Part shown: in pieces, positions 53,978 through 63,411 of the stretch | Layout of the letters: each line of letters opens with the position of its first letter | How positions within the stretch are numbered: the first letter of the stretch is position 1 | From: Bacillus sp. SORGH_AS_0510 | GTDB lineage: Bacteria > Bacillota > Bacilli > Bacillales > Cytobacillaceae | Length of the DNA stretch: 64,000 nt | NCBI RefSeq assembly: GCF_030818775.1 | Contig: NZ_JAUTAU010000001.1 | Location: 702,001-766,000 of the forward strand | Direction: 5' to 3' | The notes under the pieces: generated by a model | Told to the model about the DNA's origin: nothing | The model's database searches: none | Seen by the model: only the letters and a program-made list of their open reading frames with translations | Position numbers and translations under genes: made by a program

Positions 53978-54973
53978 ATGAGTACAATTATGGATATTGC
54001 CAAGCTTGCGGGTGTGGCGAAGAGTACGGTGTCGCGGTATTTGAATGGCGGTTCTGTTGGGGAAGCGACGAAGAAGAAAATTGAACAGGCGATCCAGGAG
54101 ACGGGATATTCGCCGAATCCCTTTGCGCAGAGCTTAAAGGCGAAGAAAACGAATATTATTGGCACGATTGTTCCGAGGTTGGATTCCTATGCTGCTTCGC
54201 AGACGTTAATTGGCATCGATGAACAATTAAAGCAACTCAATTATCAGATGCTGATCTCCAATACCAGTCAAAGTCTGGAGAGAGAGATTGAAAGCATTTA
54301 TAGCTTCGCCAATCAAAAGATGGCGGGGATTATTTTGCTTGCGACTGAGATCACGGCTCAGCATATCGAAGCATTTGAATCGGTCAACGTTCCTGTCTTG
54401 TTAATTGGACAAGAACACGAGGACTTTCATAGTCTCATTCATGATGATTTTCATGCTGGTTATGAGATGGGACGGTATGTCCTAGAAAAAGGATATCGAA
54501 AAATTGCTTACCTGGGTGTAACCGAACGAGATATTGCCGTAGGGGTGAAGCGCAAGCAGGGCTTTACAAAGGCAATTCAAGAAGCAGCGGATTGCGAGGT
54601 TCGCTTCTATGAGACCTTGTTTAAGATTCCCTCTGCGCAAGCGAGTGCAATGGAAATCATCCATGAATTTCAGCCTTCTATCTTTGTTTGTGCAACCGAT
54701 AATATTGCCCTTGGGGTGCTGAAGGCCGCGTATGCAGAGGGACTGACAATTCCGAACGATCTAGCGGTAACAGGGTTTGGGGGTTATGACGTGACCGAAA
54801 TCATCCATCCGACCTTAACCACAGCGAAGTTTTTTTACAAAGAAGCAGGAGAAACGGCGGCGAGACAGATGGTTGAGTTGATCAATGAACGCCCAGTGGA
54901 AAAAGTAACCGTTTCTACATTTGAAATTATCGAACGAGAAAGCGTTGACAATCTCTTGAAGCGTACCCTATAA
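53978..54973 (+). CDS. scrR: LacI family sucrose regulator
   Basis: 331 residues from the ATG at 53978; the frame extends to 53960 without a ribosome site. Helix-turn-helix MSTIMDIAKLAGVAKSTVSR with LNGGSVGEATKKKIEQAIQE, then a sugar-binding sensor with IFVCATDNIALGVLKAAYAE and AVTGFGGYDVTEIIHPTLTT. Immediately upstream of sucrose PTS genes whose promoter region holds GGAACCGGTTCC palindromes; one copy also lies just after this gene. It should repress scrABK in the absence of sucrose or its phosphorylated derivative. Confidence 0.93.
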   Translation: MSTIMDIAKLAGVAKSTVSRYLNGGSVGEATKKKIEQAIQETGYSPNPFAQSLKAKKTNIIGTIVPRLDSYAASQTLIGIDEQLKQLNYQMLISNTSQSLEREIESIYSFANQKMAGIILLATEITAQHIEAFESVNVPVLLIGQEHEDFHSLIHDDFHAGYEMGRYVLEKGYRKIAYLGVTERDIAVGVKRKQGFTKAIQEAADCEVRFYETLFKIPSAQASAMEIIHEFQPSIFVCATDNIALGVLKAAYAEGLTIPNDLAVTGFGGYDVTEIIHPTLTTAKFFYKEAGETAARQMVELINERPVEKVTVSTFEIIERESVDNLLKRTL

Positions 54974-54983
54974 TAAAAATAAC

Positions 54984-54995
54984 GAAACCGGTTCC
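54984..54995. promoter_or_regulatory. ScrR operator O1
   Basis: GAAACCGGTTCC, one mismatch from the other two; inside the 3' region of scrR. Confidence 0.7.
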
Positions 54996-55071
54996 AAACG
55001 AGAGAGCCGTATCACTTGGTCACAAGCGGATTCGGTTTCTCCGTTCATTTTATATTTTTTTAATTAAAAGT

Positions 55072-55083
55072 GGAACCGGTTCC
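55072..55083. promoter_or_regulatory. ScrR operator O2
   Basis: GGAACCGGTTCC, perfect palindrome within TGGAACCGGTTCCA; LacI-type operator, 45 bp upstream of O3. Confidence 0.85.
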
Positions 55084-55116
55084 AAAAGCAAGAACCTTTT
55101 ATTTTTACTCTAAAGT

Positions 55117-55128
55117 GGAACCGGTTCC
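55117..55128. promoter_or_regulatory. ScrR operator O3
   Basis: GGAACCGGTTCC within the 5' leader of scrA, 36 bases before its ATG. Confidence 0.85.
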
Positions 55129-55163
55129 GAAAACCAAATCCAAACAAAAAGAGAGGGATTAAG

Positions 55164-56615
55164 ATGGATCATAAGAAAATTGCACGGGAAGTACTCGATG
55201 CCATTGGTGGTCAGGAAAACTTAGCAGCTGCAGCCCATTGTGCCACACGACTACGTTTAGTTTTACAAGATGAATCAGCCGTGAATCAAGCAGCGTTGGA
55301 TCAAATGGACGCAGTGAAAGGGACCTTTTCAACAGGTGGTCAGTTTCAAATTATCTTAGGTTCGGGAACGGTGAACGAGGTTTATAAGCACTTGGCAGCG
55401 ATGTCTGGTCAAACCGAAATGTCCACAAGTGATGTGAAAGACGCGGCATCAAAGAAACTAAATCCGATTCAGCGATTCGTCAAAATGCTGTCCGACATTT
55501 TCGTTCCGATTATCCCAGCGATTGTTGCCGGCGGTCTGCTCATGGGGATCAACAATATCTTAACAGCCCCAGACTTGTTTATAGAAGGAAAATCATTAGT
55601 GGACGCCAATCCGGAAATGGCGGATTTAGCGGCACTTATTAATACTTTTGCCAATGCAGCCTTTGTCTTTTTACCGATATTAATTGGATTTTCAGCAACG
55701 AAGCGGTTTGGCGGGAATCCGTTCCTTGGTGCGACACTTGGCATGCTGATGGTTCACCCGGACTTGTTAAATGGGTACGGATACGGTGCCGCGTTACTGA
55801 AACATGAAGTTCCCGTTTGGAATATTTTTGGATTGGAGATTGAAAAAGTAGGCTATCAGGGAACAGTACTTCCGGTTCTTGCGGCATCTTTTATTTTAGC
55901 AAAAATTGAAACCTACCTGCGGAAGGTTGTCCCATCTGCTTTAGACAATCTATTAACACCGTTATTCTCGATCTTTATTACCGGGATTTTAACGTTCACA
56001 TTAGTGGGACCACTTACACGCTCAGCTGGTAATCTATTAACAGATGGAATTGTTTGGTTGTATGACTCAACAGGTGTGGTTGGCGGAATCATCTTCGGTC
56101 TACTGTATGCACCTATCGTAATTACTGGTATGCACCATAGTTTCATAGCAGTAGAAACGCAATTGCTTGCGGATGTAGCAAAAACGGGTGGATCGTTCAT
56201 TTTCGTCATTGCGGCGATGTCAAACATTGCACAAGGTGCTGCGACACTTGCCGTGCTTAAGACGACGAAAAATGCGAAAATCAAAGGAACAGCTTCTGCA
56301 GCGGGAATCTCTGCGTTGTTAGGAATTACGGAGCCTGCCATGTTTGGTGTGAACTTGAAACTACGCTATCCATTTATCGGGGCGATTACGGGTTCTGCGG
56401 TTGGGTCTGGCTTTGTGACGATGTTTAAAGTGAAAGCAACGGCGTTAGGCGCAGCTGGAATTCCAGGCGTGATCTCCATTCGCCCAGATACGATTGTTTC
56501 TTATATCATCGGTATGGCCATCGCGTTTGTTGTTGCCTTCATCGTCACACTTGTTTTAGCAAAAAGAGACGAAAAAAAGGCTGTGAAACTATCATCTGAT
56601 CAAAGAGCAGCATAA
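55164..56615 (+). CDS. scrA: Sucrose-specific PTS enzyme IIBC
   Basis: 483 residues. IIB domain first (about 1-85) with the phospho-acceptor Cys26 in AAAHCATRLRLVLQD, then a IIC membrane domain (about 105-470) with IFVPIIPAIVAGGLLMGINN, ATKRFGGNPFLGATLGMLMV and LLGITEPAMFGVNLKLRYPF. No IIA domain, so it borrows one in trans, as sucrose systems of Bacilli do. Imports sucrose as sucrose-6-phosphate. Start ATG behind AGAGAGGGATT. Confidence 0.94.
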   Translation: MDHKKIAREVLDAIGGQENLAAAAHCATRLRLVLQDESAVNQAALDQMDAVKGTFSTGGQFQIILGSGTVNEVYKHLAAMSGQTEMSTSDVKDAASKKLNPIQRFVKMLSDIFVPIIPAIVAGGLLMGINNILTAPDLFIEGKSLVDANPEMADLAALINTFANAAFVFLPILIGFSATKRFGGNPFLGATLGMLMVHPDLLNGYGYGAALLKHEVPVWNIFGLEIEKVGYQGTVLPVLAASFILAKIETYLRKVVPSALDNLLTPLFSIFITGILTFTLVGPLTRSAGNLLTDGIVWLYDSTGVVGGIIFGLLYAPIVITGMHHSFIAVETQLLADVAKTGGSFIFVIAAMSNIAQGAATLAVLKTTKNAKIKGTASAAGISALLGITEPAMFGVNLKLRYPFIGAITGSAVGSGFVTMFKVKATALGAAGIPGVISIRPDTIVSYIIGMAIAFVVAFIVTLVLAKRDEKKAVKLSSDQRAA

Positions 56616-56620
56616 TAAAA

Positions 56621-56648
56621 AGAGGAGAATCCCGTGATTCTCCTTTCT
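56621..56648 (+). terminator. Hairpin between scrA and scrB
   Basis: AGAGGAGAATC CCGT GATTCTCCTTTCT; may attenuate read-through. Confidence 0.65.
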
Positions 56649-56668
56649 GTATTAGGAGTGAAATCAGC

Positions 56669-58162
56669 ATGGAATGGACAAAAGAGCAACGATACAGAAG
56701 CATGGACGACGTGACCGAAGAGGAAATCCAAGGGTTAGCGAAGCTCGTGAATCAATGCCCATGGCGGCAGGCTTTTCATATTCAGCCGGTGACAGGGTTG
56801 CTAAACGACCCGAATGGCTTTAGTTATTTTAACGGGGAATATCATTTATTCTATCAATGGTTTCCACTCGGTCCAGTTCATGGGTTGAAGCATTGGTATC
56901 ACACAAAGTCTAAGGATTTGGTTCATTGGGAAGAGGTGGGAATGGGCATTGCGCCATCGAATGAGTTTGATCGTCATGGAGCCTATTCCGGAAGCGGGAT
57001 TGAGCACGAGGGAAAATTATATTTACTGTACACGGGCAACACGCGCGACGACCAGTGGATTCGATATCCATATCAATGTCTGGCAGTGATGAATCCGGAT
57101 GGAAGCATTGTAAAAATGGATGCCCCGGTGATTAGTGTGGTTCCAAATGGCTATACGGATCATTTTCGCGATCCGAAGGTGTGGAAGCAGGGGGATTCCT
57201 TCTATGCGGTGATTGGTGCGCAGAGGGAAAATGAAACGGGAGGTGTCGTTTTATATCGCTCTCCGGATTTGAAAAATTGGCAGTTTGCGGGTGAAGTGAA
57301 GACTGGCTTAGGTGAAGACTTCGGTTACATGTGGGAATGTCCGGATTATTTTGAGCTGGACGGCCAAGGCGTGTTGTTATTCTCCCCACAAGGGTTACAT
57401 GCGGAAGGTGACCATTATCAAAATATCTATCAGTCAGGGTATGTAGTGGGAAGTCCCATTGATTTAGAAAAAAGGGAACTGAAGCATGGCGCCTTTCATG
57501 AATTGGACCGCGGGTTCGATTTTTATGCACCGCAAACGACGGTGGACCCCGAGGGACGCCGGATTTTAGTAGGTTGGATGGGCTTGCCGGAGATTGACTA
57601 TCCTACTGATAAAAATGGCTGGGCACACTGTTTAACCCTCCCGCGGGAGCTTTCGGTTCGTGGCGGAAAGCTAATCCAGCGGCCGGTGTCAGAGCTTGCA
57701 TTGCTTCGTGGAGATAAGGTGGAAGTGAGTTGCACGATTGAGAATGAAACGGTTGATTTGACTGGTTTTGATGGAGACGTGTATGAGCTTTTTGCTGAAT
57801 TCTCTGCGAGCACGGCTGAGGAGTTTGGTTTGGAGCTTCGGGTCGGTGCTGAGGAGAAAACGGTGATCAAGTATGATGCGGTCGAGAAAAAGGTTGTGTT
57901 TGATCGGGCTCGTTCGGGCGAACCGTTTGCTGAGGAGTTTGGTACCGTTCGTAAATGTGGATTAGATGCTGAAACGGAGAAGATTTCGTTCCGAATTTTT
58001 GTGGATGTTTCCTCTGTTGAGGTGTTTGTAAATGACGGTGAGGAAGTGTTTACGGGGAGGATTTTTCCTGGAAAAAATAGCAATGGAATCCGCGTATTTG
58101 CCCGTGGTGGCCAAACGAATGTGACTGCGGTTAAATGGGAGATCAAAGATGGGCAGAGGTGA
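56669..58162 (+). CDS. scrB: Sucrose-6-phosphate hydrolase (GH32)
   Basis: 497 residues. GH32 five-bladed propeller with nucleophile Asp in LLNDPNGFSYF, YSGSGI, the transition-state stabiliser in HFRDPKVWKQGD, acid/base Glu in MWECPDYFEL, and FDFYAPQT, followed by a C-terminal beta-sandwich with SVEVFVNDGEEVFTGRIFPG. Splits sucrose-6-phosphate into glucose-6-phosphate and fructose. Coupled closely to scrK (4 bases apart). Confidence 0.95.
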   Translation: MEWTKEQRYRSMDDVTEEEIQGLAKLVNQCPWRQAFHIQPVTGLLNDPNGFSYFNGEYHLFYQWFPLGPVHGLKHWYHTKSKDLVHWEEVGMGIAPSNEFDRHGAYSGSGIEHEGKLYLLYTGNTRDDQWIRYPYQCLAVMNPDGSIVKMDAPVISVVPNGYTDHFRDPKVWKQGDSFYAVIGAQRENETGGVVLYRSPDLKNWQFAGEVKTGLGEDFGYMWECPDYFELDGQGVLLFSPQGLHAEGDHYQNIYQSGYVVGSPIDLEKRELKHGAFHELDRGFDFYAPQTTVDPEGRRILVGWMGLPEIDYPTDKNGWAHCLTLPRELSVRGGKLIQRPVSELALLRGDKVEVSCTIENETVDLTGFDGDVYELFAEFSASTAEEFGLELRVGAEEKTVIKYDAVEKKVVFDRARSGEPFAEEFGTVRKCGLDAETEKISFRIFVDVSSVEVFVNDGEEVFTGRIFPGKNSNGIRVFARGGQTNVTAVKWEIKDGQR

Positions 58163-58166
58163 CAGA

Positions 58167-59129
58167 ATGGGAAAGCTTTTTTCAATTGGTGAAGTGTTAA
58201 TTGATTTCATTCCTCTTCAAAAAGGAGCAGCCTTAAAGGATGTCGTTGCGTTTGAAAGAGCGCCAGGGGGTGCACCGGCCAATGTGGCGGCGGCCGTTGC
58301 CAAATATGGCCAAAAAGCGGCGATGATTTCGAAAGTAGGGAAGGATGCGTTTGGTGACTTTTTAGTCGAGAAGCTTATCGAGGCTGGCGTGGAGACGGAC
58401 AAAGTGTACCGGACGGGGGAAGCGAATACGGGTTTGGCGTTTGTTTCGTTAAAAGAAGACGGCGAACGTGATTTCTCTTTTTATCGGAAGCCTTCTGCGG
58501 ATTTGCTGTTGAGTGAGGAAGAAATCGAGCAGGCATGGTTCCAAGCGGGGGATATTCTCCACTTTTGCTCGGTTGATTTAGTGGAAAGCCCAATGAAGCA
58601 GGCACATAAGAAAGCAATCGCGGCGGTTTCAACTGCTGGGGGCTTGGTCAGCTTTGACCCCAATGTGCGGCTTCCGCTTTGGAGCAATCCAGAAGACTGT
58701 CGCAAGGCGATTCTCGAATTTTTACCTGCGGCGGATATCGTCAAGGTGTCGGATGAAGAGCTTGCATTTATTACTGGAATCCAGGAGGAGTCGGCTGCAA
58801 TTCAATCATTATTCGTTGGAAACGTGAAGGCTATCGTTTATACAAAAGGAGCGGCTGGAGCGGATTTGTACTTAAAGGATGAAAAGTTTTCATCGAGCGG
58901 ATACACGGTTGAACCGGTGGACACGACTGGAGCAGGTGATGCTTTCATTGGTGGGTTATTATACCAATTGCTAGAACTGCGAGCAATCCCTGGCAATGTG
59001 GAAGAACTACTAAGAGAGAATGCATATGCTATCCTCCGATTTGGTAACGCAAGCGGAGCCTTAACCACCACGAAAAAAGGAGCAATTTCCGCGTTGCCAA
59101 CCAAAGAAGAAGTGGTGAGACTTATATAA
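58167..59129 (+). CDS. scrK: Fructokinase (PfkB family)
   Basis: 320 residues from the ATG at 58167, preceded by AGAGGTGAC within the end of scrB. PfkB motifs: FERAPGGAPANVAAAVAKYG near the N-terminus and the catalytic VDTTGAGDAFIGGLLYQLLE near residue 255 with Asp in GAGD. Phosphorylates the fructose released by ScrB. Ends the sucrose operon; family A copy 9 follows. Confidence 0.95.
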   Translation: MGKLFSIGEVLIDFIPLQKGAALKDVVAFERAPGGAPANVAAAVAKYGQKAAMISKVGKDAFGDFLVEKLIEAGVETDKVYRTGEANTGLAFVSLKEDGERDFSFYRKPSADLLLSEEEIEQAWFQAGDILHFCSVDLVESPMKQAHKKAIAAVSTAGGLVSFDPNVRLPLWSNPEDCRKAILEFLPAADIVKVSDEELAFITGIQEESAAIQSLFVGNVKAIVYTKGAAGADLYLKDEKFSSSGYTVEPVDTTGAGDAFIGGLLYQLLELRAIPGNVEELLRENAYAILRFGNASGALTTTKKGAISALPTKEEVVRLI

Positions 59130-59132
59130 AAT

Positions 59133-59180
59133 TGAGGGACAGTCCCCCGCTGCTTTAACGCAGCGGGGGACTGTCCCTCA
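59133..59180. repeat. Family A palindromic element, copy 9
   Basis: TGAGGGACAGTCCCCC, inner GCTGC TTTAAC GCAGC, GGGGGACTGTCCCTCA. Sits exactly between two convergent stops (scrK and the DUF4386 gene) and overlaps the latter by 3 bases. Confidence 0.93.
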
Positions 59181-59876
59181 TTTCTTTTTTGCATTCAGGG
59201 AAACTAGTGCAGATTCATTAAATCCTTTTGCGATCAACCAAACGGCTAGAATCATTTCATTAGCTGCTACTGGCAGGGACATAAGAGCCCAGACAGAAAT
59301 TTGTTGAGCGACTCCGAACATAACTAACAATCCATAAATAAACACTAGAGTTGCCCCTGTCATTCCCAATTTAGCGATAAATCGGGGGACAAGCTTGGTT
59401 TTATAAAAGATATAACTGTACATCATGGTATTGATTCCCAGCATGAAAAGGGGACCAAGCATAAAAGTCCAGGCATGAATGGCTTTTAAAACAATGCCTG
59501 AAGTTTGGAAAGCTGCGGTATCCGGGGCACCTGCTGCTACAAATTCCTGACTTAACGTCAACAGTGAGAGCATACTGATGACACCGACCGTGATGATAAT
59601 GGCTTCGAGAAACCTGAAGCATACATGCCAAAGAGCAATCGTTTCATTATACTTTTTTAAGATGGGGAATAGGGTTGTTGCGGTTCCAACGGCTGAAATA
59701 ACCAGCAATAACTCCATAAACGCTCCAAGCGTGACTTGGCCTGCGTGTTCGGAACCTTTAATCAAGTAATCCGGGCCGCTTAGGATCGGATCGTATAAAA
59801 GTAGACCTATTACCGCCGTAACGGCTGCAAGGATAAACAGTACGCCTACAATTTTTGCTGCTCTTTTTGCATTCAT
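59178..59876 (-). CDS. DUF4386 family membrane protein
   Basis: 232 residues with about six membrane helices. N-terminus MNAKRAAKIVGVLFILAAVT, and ALWHVCFRFLEAIIITVGVI in the middle, as in DUF4386 proteins. Function unknown. It lies downstream of an XRE regulator and a small membrane protein on the same strand, possibly one transcript. Confidence 0.85.
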   Translation of the reverse strand: MNAKRAAKIVGVLFILAAVTAVIGLLLYDPILSGPDYLIKGSEHAGQVTLGAFMELLLVISAVGTATTLFPILKKYNETIALWHVCFRFLEAIIITVGVISMLSLLTLSQEFVAAGAPDTAAFQTSGIVLKAIHAWTFMLGPLFMLGINTMMYSYIFYKTKLVPRFIAKLGMTGATLVFIYGLLVMFGVAQQISVWALMSLPVAANEMILAVWLIAKGFNESALVSLNAKKK

Positions 59877-59902
59877 TTTTCCATCGCCCTCTCTAAATTT
59901 AC

Positions 59903-60127
59903 TTATCGCTTTGTGTTGCCTTGATAAAAGAATACGTCTTCCAAAGGTAAGTTAAAGGCGTGAGCAATGCGAAAGGCCAGTTCTAGGGATGGGGAGTATT
60001 TCCCCTTTTCGAGTGCGACGATAGTTTGTCTAGTCACGCCAACCTTGTCAGCCAGTTGCTGCTGTGTCATTTCATCATGGTTAAAACGTAATTTTCGAAT
60101 GTGATTGCCGACAAGATGTTTGCCCAT
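59903..60127 (-). CDS. XRE family helix-turn-helix regulator (74 aa)
   Basis: Single HTH domain: [60 protein letters not shown]. This compact form is usually paired with a membrane protein gene, here directly upstream with one base between stop and start, so the pair is probably co-regulated and autoregulated. Targets unknown. Confidence 0.92.
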   Translation of the reverse strand: MGKHLVGNHIRKLRFNHDEMTQQQLADKVGVTRQTIVALEKGKYSPSLELAFRIAHAFNLPLEDVFFYQGNTKR

Positions 60128-60128
60128 A

Positions 60129-60575
60129 TTAGACTCCTTTCCTATAGTGATAGATTTTCGTTATGGAGCCGGTCACATCTGCAAGAAATCCTGAGAAAAT
60201 CAGAATGATGAACATCGCCTGTGACGGATGATAGAATACTAGCGAGCACATTGAAAGTAGGAAGCCGATGATAAACACCACAAAAGAATTGCGGTTTGCT
60301 TTCAAGGCAATTAGCTGATCGAGTTCATCTGCAAATGTGGGTTCCTTTTCCTTAGTCGTCATTCTAAAGATGATGTTAAAAATAATACTGATCACGATGT
60401 GAACGACGATTGAAACCAAAGTCAATTGAAGGACGTAGAAGCCCCAATAGCGAAAGACATCAGGCGACTCCAGCCCGCCCTCGGGATGCTGCGGGTACAT
60501 ATACAAACCAAAAGACACGAAAATGAGAAGAACGGTAATCAATGATACAATACTTTTCTTTTCTTGATACGTCAT
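60129..60575 (-). CDS. Four-helix membrane protein paired with XRE regulator
   Basis: 148 residues from the ATG at 60575 behind AGGAGGTG. Helices at about 10-28, 47-68, 97-112 and 118-136, with a charged cytoplasmic stretch [20 protein letters not shown] in the middle. Resembles DUF2178-type partners of small XRE regulators, possibly a membrane sensor that controls the regulator; this is inference from gene pairing. Confidence 0.75.
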   Translation of the reverse strand: MTYQEKKSIVSLITVLLIFVSFGLYMYPQHPEGGLESPDVFRYWGFYVLQLTLVSIVVHIVISIIFNIIFRMTTKEKEPTFADELDQLIALKANRNSFVVFIIGFLLSMCSLVFYHPSQAMFIILIFSGFLADVTGSITKIYHYRKGV

Positions 60576-60660
60576 GATTAACACCTCCTGTATGCTCCCT
60601 TTTACATCAGGTAAAGTATTATATGCACCATGTCAAAAAAAGTTTACATTTAGTTTTTGT

Positions 60661-60704
60661 GGGGACAGTCCCCCGTTGCGCTAAAGCGCCGGGGGACTGT
60701 CCCT
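60661..60704. repeat. Family A palindromic element, copy 10
   Basis: GGGGACAGTCCCCC, GTTGCGCTAAAGCGCC, GGGGGACTGTCCCT; inverse orientation to copies 2 and 3. Confidence 0.92.
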
Positions 60705-60798
60705 CTTTATGGTTTATTTCTTTTTCAAGGTGTTATAATGGTAGCCATAAGAACTCGTTAAACTGGTATTTTTCTTGTATGAAGGATGTGTGCGGATA

Positions 60799-61506
60799 AT
60801 GGATTTTGAAACGGTAATGCAGGAGTTGGAAGCGCTCGGTAAGGAGCGAAGTAAAAAAATGTACATAAGTAATGGAGCGCATGAACCGGTTTTTGGTGTG
60901 GCTACTGGAGCGATGAAGCCGATGGCAAAGAAAATCAAGAAAAACCAGCCATTGGCCGAGCAACTATATGCCACTGGGAACTATGATGCGATGTATTTTG
61001 CCGGCGTCATTGCAGACCCCAAGGCCATGACGGAGGAGGATTTCGACCGTTGGATTGAGGGGGCATATTTTTATATGCTGTCTGATTATGTAGTTGCCGT
61101 CACGCTGGCTGAAGCAGATATTGCCCAAGCGGTTGCCGATAAATGGATCGCAAGCGGGGAAGAGCTGAAAATGTCGGCAGGCTGGAGCTGTTACTGCTGG
61201 CTTTTAGGTAATCGTAAGGATGAGGAGTTTAGTGCAAGCAAGCTTGCGGGTATGCTGGATCAGGTAGAAAAAACCATTCATGATGCTCCGGAGCGAACGA
61301 AATCTGCTATGAATAATTTTATCTATACCGTGGCGATTTCTTATGTGCCGCTTCATGAAAAGGCGGTTGAAACCGCAAAGGCAGTAGGCCCTGTCGAAAT
61401 CAAACGGGACAAAAAGAAAAGCAGCATCCTGAACGCTTCTGAAAATATTCAAAAGGAAGTAGATAAGGGTAGGCTGGGTTTTAAACGTAGATATGTAAGG
61501 TGTTAA
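60799..61506 (+). CDS. DNA alkylation repair protein (AlkD-like HEAT repeat)
   Basis: 235 residues from the ATG at 60799, with a weak AAGGATG site; an upstream in-frame ATG at 60775 has none. Helical repeats with MDFETVMQELEALGKERSKK, GVATGAMKPMAKKIKKNQPL, AMYFAGVIADPKAMTEEDFD and SAGWSCYCWLLGNRKDEEFS. The AlkC/AlkD superfamily excises alkylated bases; here the usual catalytic Asp position could not be aligned by eye, so activity is not assured. Lies between two family A elements. Confidence 0.8.
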   Translation: MDFETVMQELEALGKERSKKMYISNGAHEPVFGVATGAMKPMAKKIKKNQPLAEQLYATGNYDAMYFAGVIADPKAMTEEDFDRWIEGAYFYMLSDYVVAVTLAEADIAQAVADKWIASGEELKMSAGWSCYCWLLGNRKDEEFSASKLAGMLDQVEKTIHDAPERTKSAMNNFIYTVAISYVPLHEKAVETAKAVGPVEIKRDKKKSSILNASENIQKEVDKGRLGFKRRYVRC

Positions 61507-61517
61507 TAGAAAGTTTT

Positions 61518-61561
61518 GGGGACAGTCCCCCGTTGCGCTTAAGCGCCGGGGGACTGTCCCC
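61518..61561. repeat. Family A palindromic element, copy 11
   Basis: GGGGACAGTCCCCC, GTTGCGCTTAAGCGCC, GGGGGACTGTCCCC. Between convergent stops. Confidence 0.93.
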
Positions 61562-61568
61562 AATTTTA

Positions 61569-62594
61569 TTAAGCGACTGTATTCCGCCCGTTGTTTTTCG
61601 CCTGGTATAAGGCCTTATCAGCTAAATCAAGTAAACCCATGGGATTCCTGTCTTGGGCAGGAACCAGGGAGGCCACTCCAAAACTCAAGGTGACCCTGCC
61701 GTGTTGCTTCGACCACTCATGTGGGATATGTAACTTCTCAATCTCCAGGCGGATCCTTTCAGCAAGGAAGCGCGACTCATGTACATCTTTCTTTGGCAGG
61801 ATAATCGCAAATTCCTCGCCCCCAAACCTTGCGTAAGTGGCCTCATATGGGTTCAAGATGTCCTTGACCCGATTAGAGATATCAATTAAACATTGGTCGC
61901 CGAGTAAATGACCGTAGTGATCGTTGTAACATTTAAAATAATCGACATCGAACAAAATTACGGAAAGAGGGTCTTGACTGGCGCCGAGAGCTTGCCAATA
62001 GGAATCTAGCATTTTATCAAAATACCTTCGATTAAACAAAGAGGTCAATCCATCCACGTTAGAGAGGTATTCCAACTTTTTCTCTAACTTTTTGCTTTTG
62101 GTAATATCATTTCGAATGACAATATATCGAAACGGCTTTTTCTGCTTGTCTAAAAACGGGACAATGGTGGTAAAAGTCCAATAGTATGTACCACTCTTCG
62201 TTTTGTTGCGAATTTCTCCACTCCACACTTTTCCTTGAGAAACAGTATCCCAAAGCTTTTTGAAAAACTCTTTTGAATGATAGCTGCTATTCAAAATGCG
62301 CATATTTTTCCCCTTGATTTCTTCAAAAGAATACTCGGAAAGTCGGCAGAATTTTTCATTCGCATATAAAATATTCGCGGTTTTATCCACTACTTGAACA
62401 AGATTCGCCTCGTCTAAGGCAAATTTCAAATCTTGAAGGTCTTTTAGGGTATCTAGATAATTTCTTTCTAATTCATTCCGCTGCCTATAATTCGGAAAAA
62501 ATCTATCCAGAAATTTATTTTTAATAAAAAGTGTAATAAATAATGCTGCCACTGTAATAAGAGAAGTATCCATTACCTCATGAAAAAAGCTCAT
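61569..62594 (-). CDS. Membrane-anchored PAS-GGDEF diguanylate cyclase
   Basis: 341 residues. One N-terminal membrane helix (about 8-25), a coiled segment RNELERNYLDTLKDLQDLKF, a PAS domain with PAC (about 55-175: LVQVVDKTANILYANEKFCR, RYIVIRNDITKSKKLEKK), then GGDEF (about 180-340) with DGLTSLFNRRYFD and ARFGGEEFAIILPK. GGEEF is a catalytically competent form. Makes cyclic di-GMP at the membrane. No partner phosphodiesterase nearby. Confidence 0.93.
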   Translation of the reverse strand: MSFFHEVMDTSLITVAALFITLFIKNKFLDRFFPNYRQRNELERNYLDTLKDLQDLKFALDEANLVQVVDKTANILYANEKFCRLSEYSFEEIKGKNMRILNSSYHSKEFFKKLWDTVSQGKVWSGEIRNKTKSGTYYWTFTTIVPFLDKQKKPFRYIVIRNDITKSKKLEKKLEYLSNVDGLTSLFNRRYFDKMLDSYWQALGASQDPLSVILFDVDYFKCYNDHYGHLLGDQCLIDISNRVKDILNPYEATYARFGGEEFAIILPKKDVHESRFLAERIRLEIEKLHIPHEWSKQHGRVTLSFGVASLVPAQDRNPMGLLDLADKALYQAKNNGRNTVA

Positions 62595-62712
62595 TATTGT
62601 ACCCCTTCACATGCGCATGTATGTCTAAGAGAAAAATTATTATCTAGTTATTATTGTAAAAGTAAAAATATAGTAAAACCATTGTCCATTTTATGACAAT
62701 TTACCTAAATTG

Positions 62713-62766
62713 AAAACGGGGACAGTCCCCCAGCGCTTTAGCGCGCCGGGGGACTGTCCCCGTTTT
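62713..62766. repeat. Family A palindromic element, copy 12
   Basis: AAAACGGGGACAG ... CTGTCCCCGTTTT: the stem extends beyond the core into flanking A/T, giving a terminator-like T run for ndk on the minus strand. Confidence 0.93.
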
Positions 62767-62772
62767 TGAAAT

Positions 62773-63234
62773 TTACACTGATTTCCGTTCGTCGAATGGA
62801 AAATCATCTCTTTTGATGTTTCTTTTCAGTAGTCCAAAGAAATTTTCGATTTCGCGTTCTGCACTTAGGAGAGAATCAGAGCCATGAATGACATTCTCTT
62901 CTTTCTTAAACGCGAAGTCGCCGCGGATTGTACCTGGTGCTGCTTCAGTTGGATTAGTCTTTCCGATCATGAGACGAGATACCTCGATGACATTTTCGCC
63001 TTCCCAGACCATGGCAAAGACAGGACCGGATGTAATGAAATCTACTAGTTCGCCAAAAAATGGTTTTTCTTGATGTTCCATATAATGATCTTCAGCTTTT
63101 GAGCGGTCCACGTTCATTAGCTCTGCATTCAATAGGGTAAACCCTTTTTGTTCAAACCGACTAATGACTTCTCCGATTAATCCTCGTTTTACTCCATCAG
63201 GCTTCACCATGATAAATGTGCGTTGTAATGCCAT
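62773..63234 (-). CDS. ndk: Nucleoside diphosphate kinase
   Basis: 153 residues from the ATG at 63234 behind AGAGGTG; upstream extension to 63279 lacks a site. Motifs: [20 protein letters not shown] near the N-terminus, [20 protein letters not shown], and the active-site His near residue 117 in ENVIHGSDS. Balances nucleoside triphosphate pools. Slightly longer at the C-terminus than B. subtilis Ndk as I recall it ([16 protein letters not shown]). Confidence 0.96.
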   Translation of the reverse strand: MALQRTFIMVKPDGVKRGLIGEVISRFEQKGFTLLNAELMNVDRSKAEDHYMEHQEKPFFGELVDFITSGPVFAMVWEGENVIEVSRLMIGKTNPTEAAPGTIRGDFAFKKEENVIHGSDSLLSAEREIENFFGLLKRNIKRDDFPFDERKSV

Positions 63235-63367
63235 ACAATCACCTCTTAGTAAGATAGATAACTTAATAAGAACCACCACTTTAAAAGTAAGTTGAGCTCT
63301 CCTTAAAGAAAGTTGATCCTATCCACAATTATGGCTATCTACCAGGAATTTCAAACCTAACAAATTT

Positions 63368-63411
63368 GGGGACAGTCCCCCAGCGCTTTAGCGCGCCGGG
63401 GGACTGTCCCC
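63368..63411. repeat. Family A palindromic element, copy 13
   Basis: GGGGACAGTCCCCC, AGCGCTTTAGCGCGCC, GGGGGACTGTCCCC. It overlaps the 3' end of the DUF3231 gene and supplies its last codons. Confidence 0.93.

Noticed and set aside
55913..56341. Antisense frames of 60-145 codons inside scrA, scrB, scrK and dctM
   Set aside because: Typical reverse-strand shadows of biased coding sequence, without ribosome sites or recognisable motifs.
60714..60974. Two overlapping minus-strand frames over the start of the DNA alkylation repair gene
   Set aside because: Low-quality composition, no ribosome site, and overlap with a recognisable plus-strand gene.
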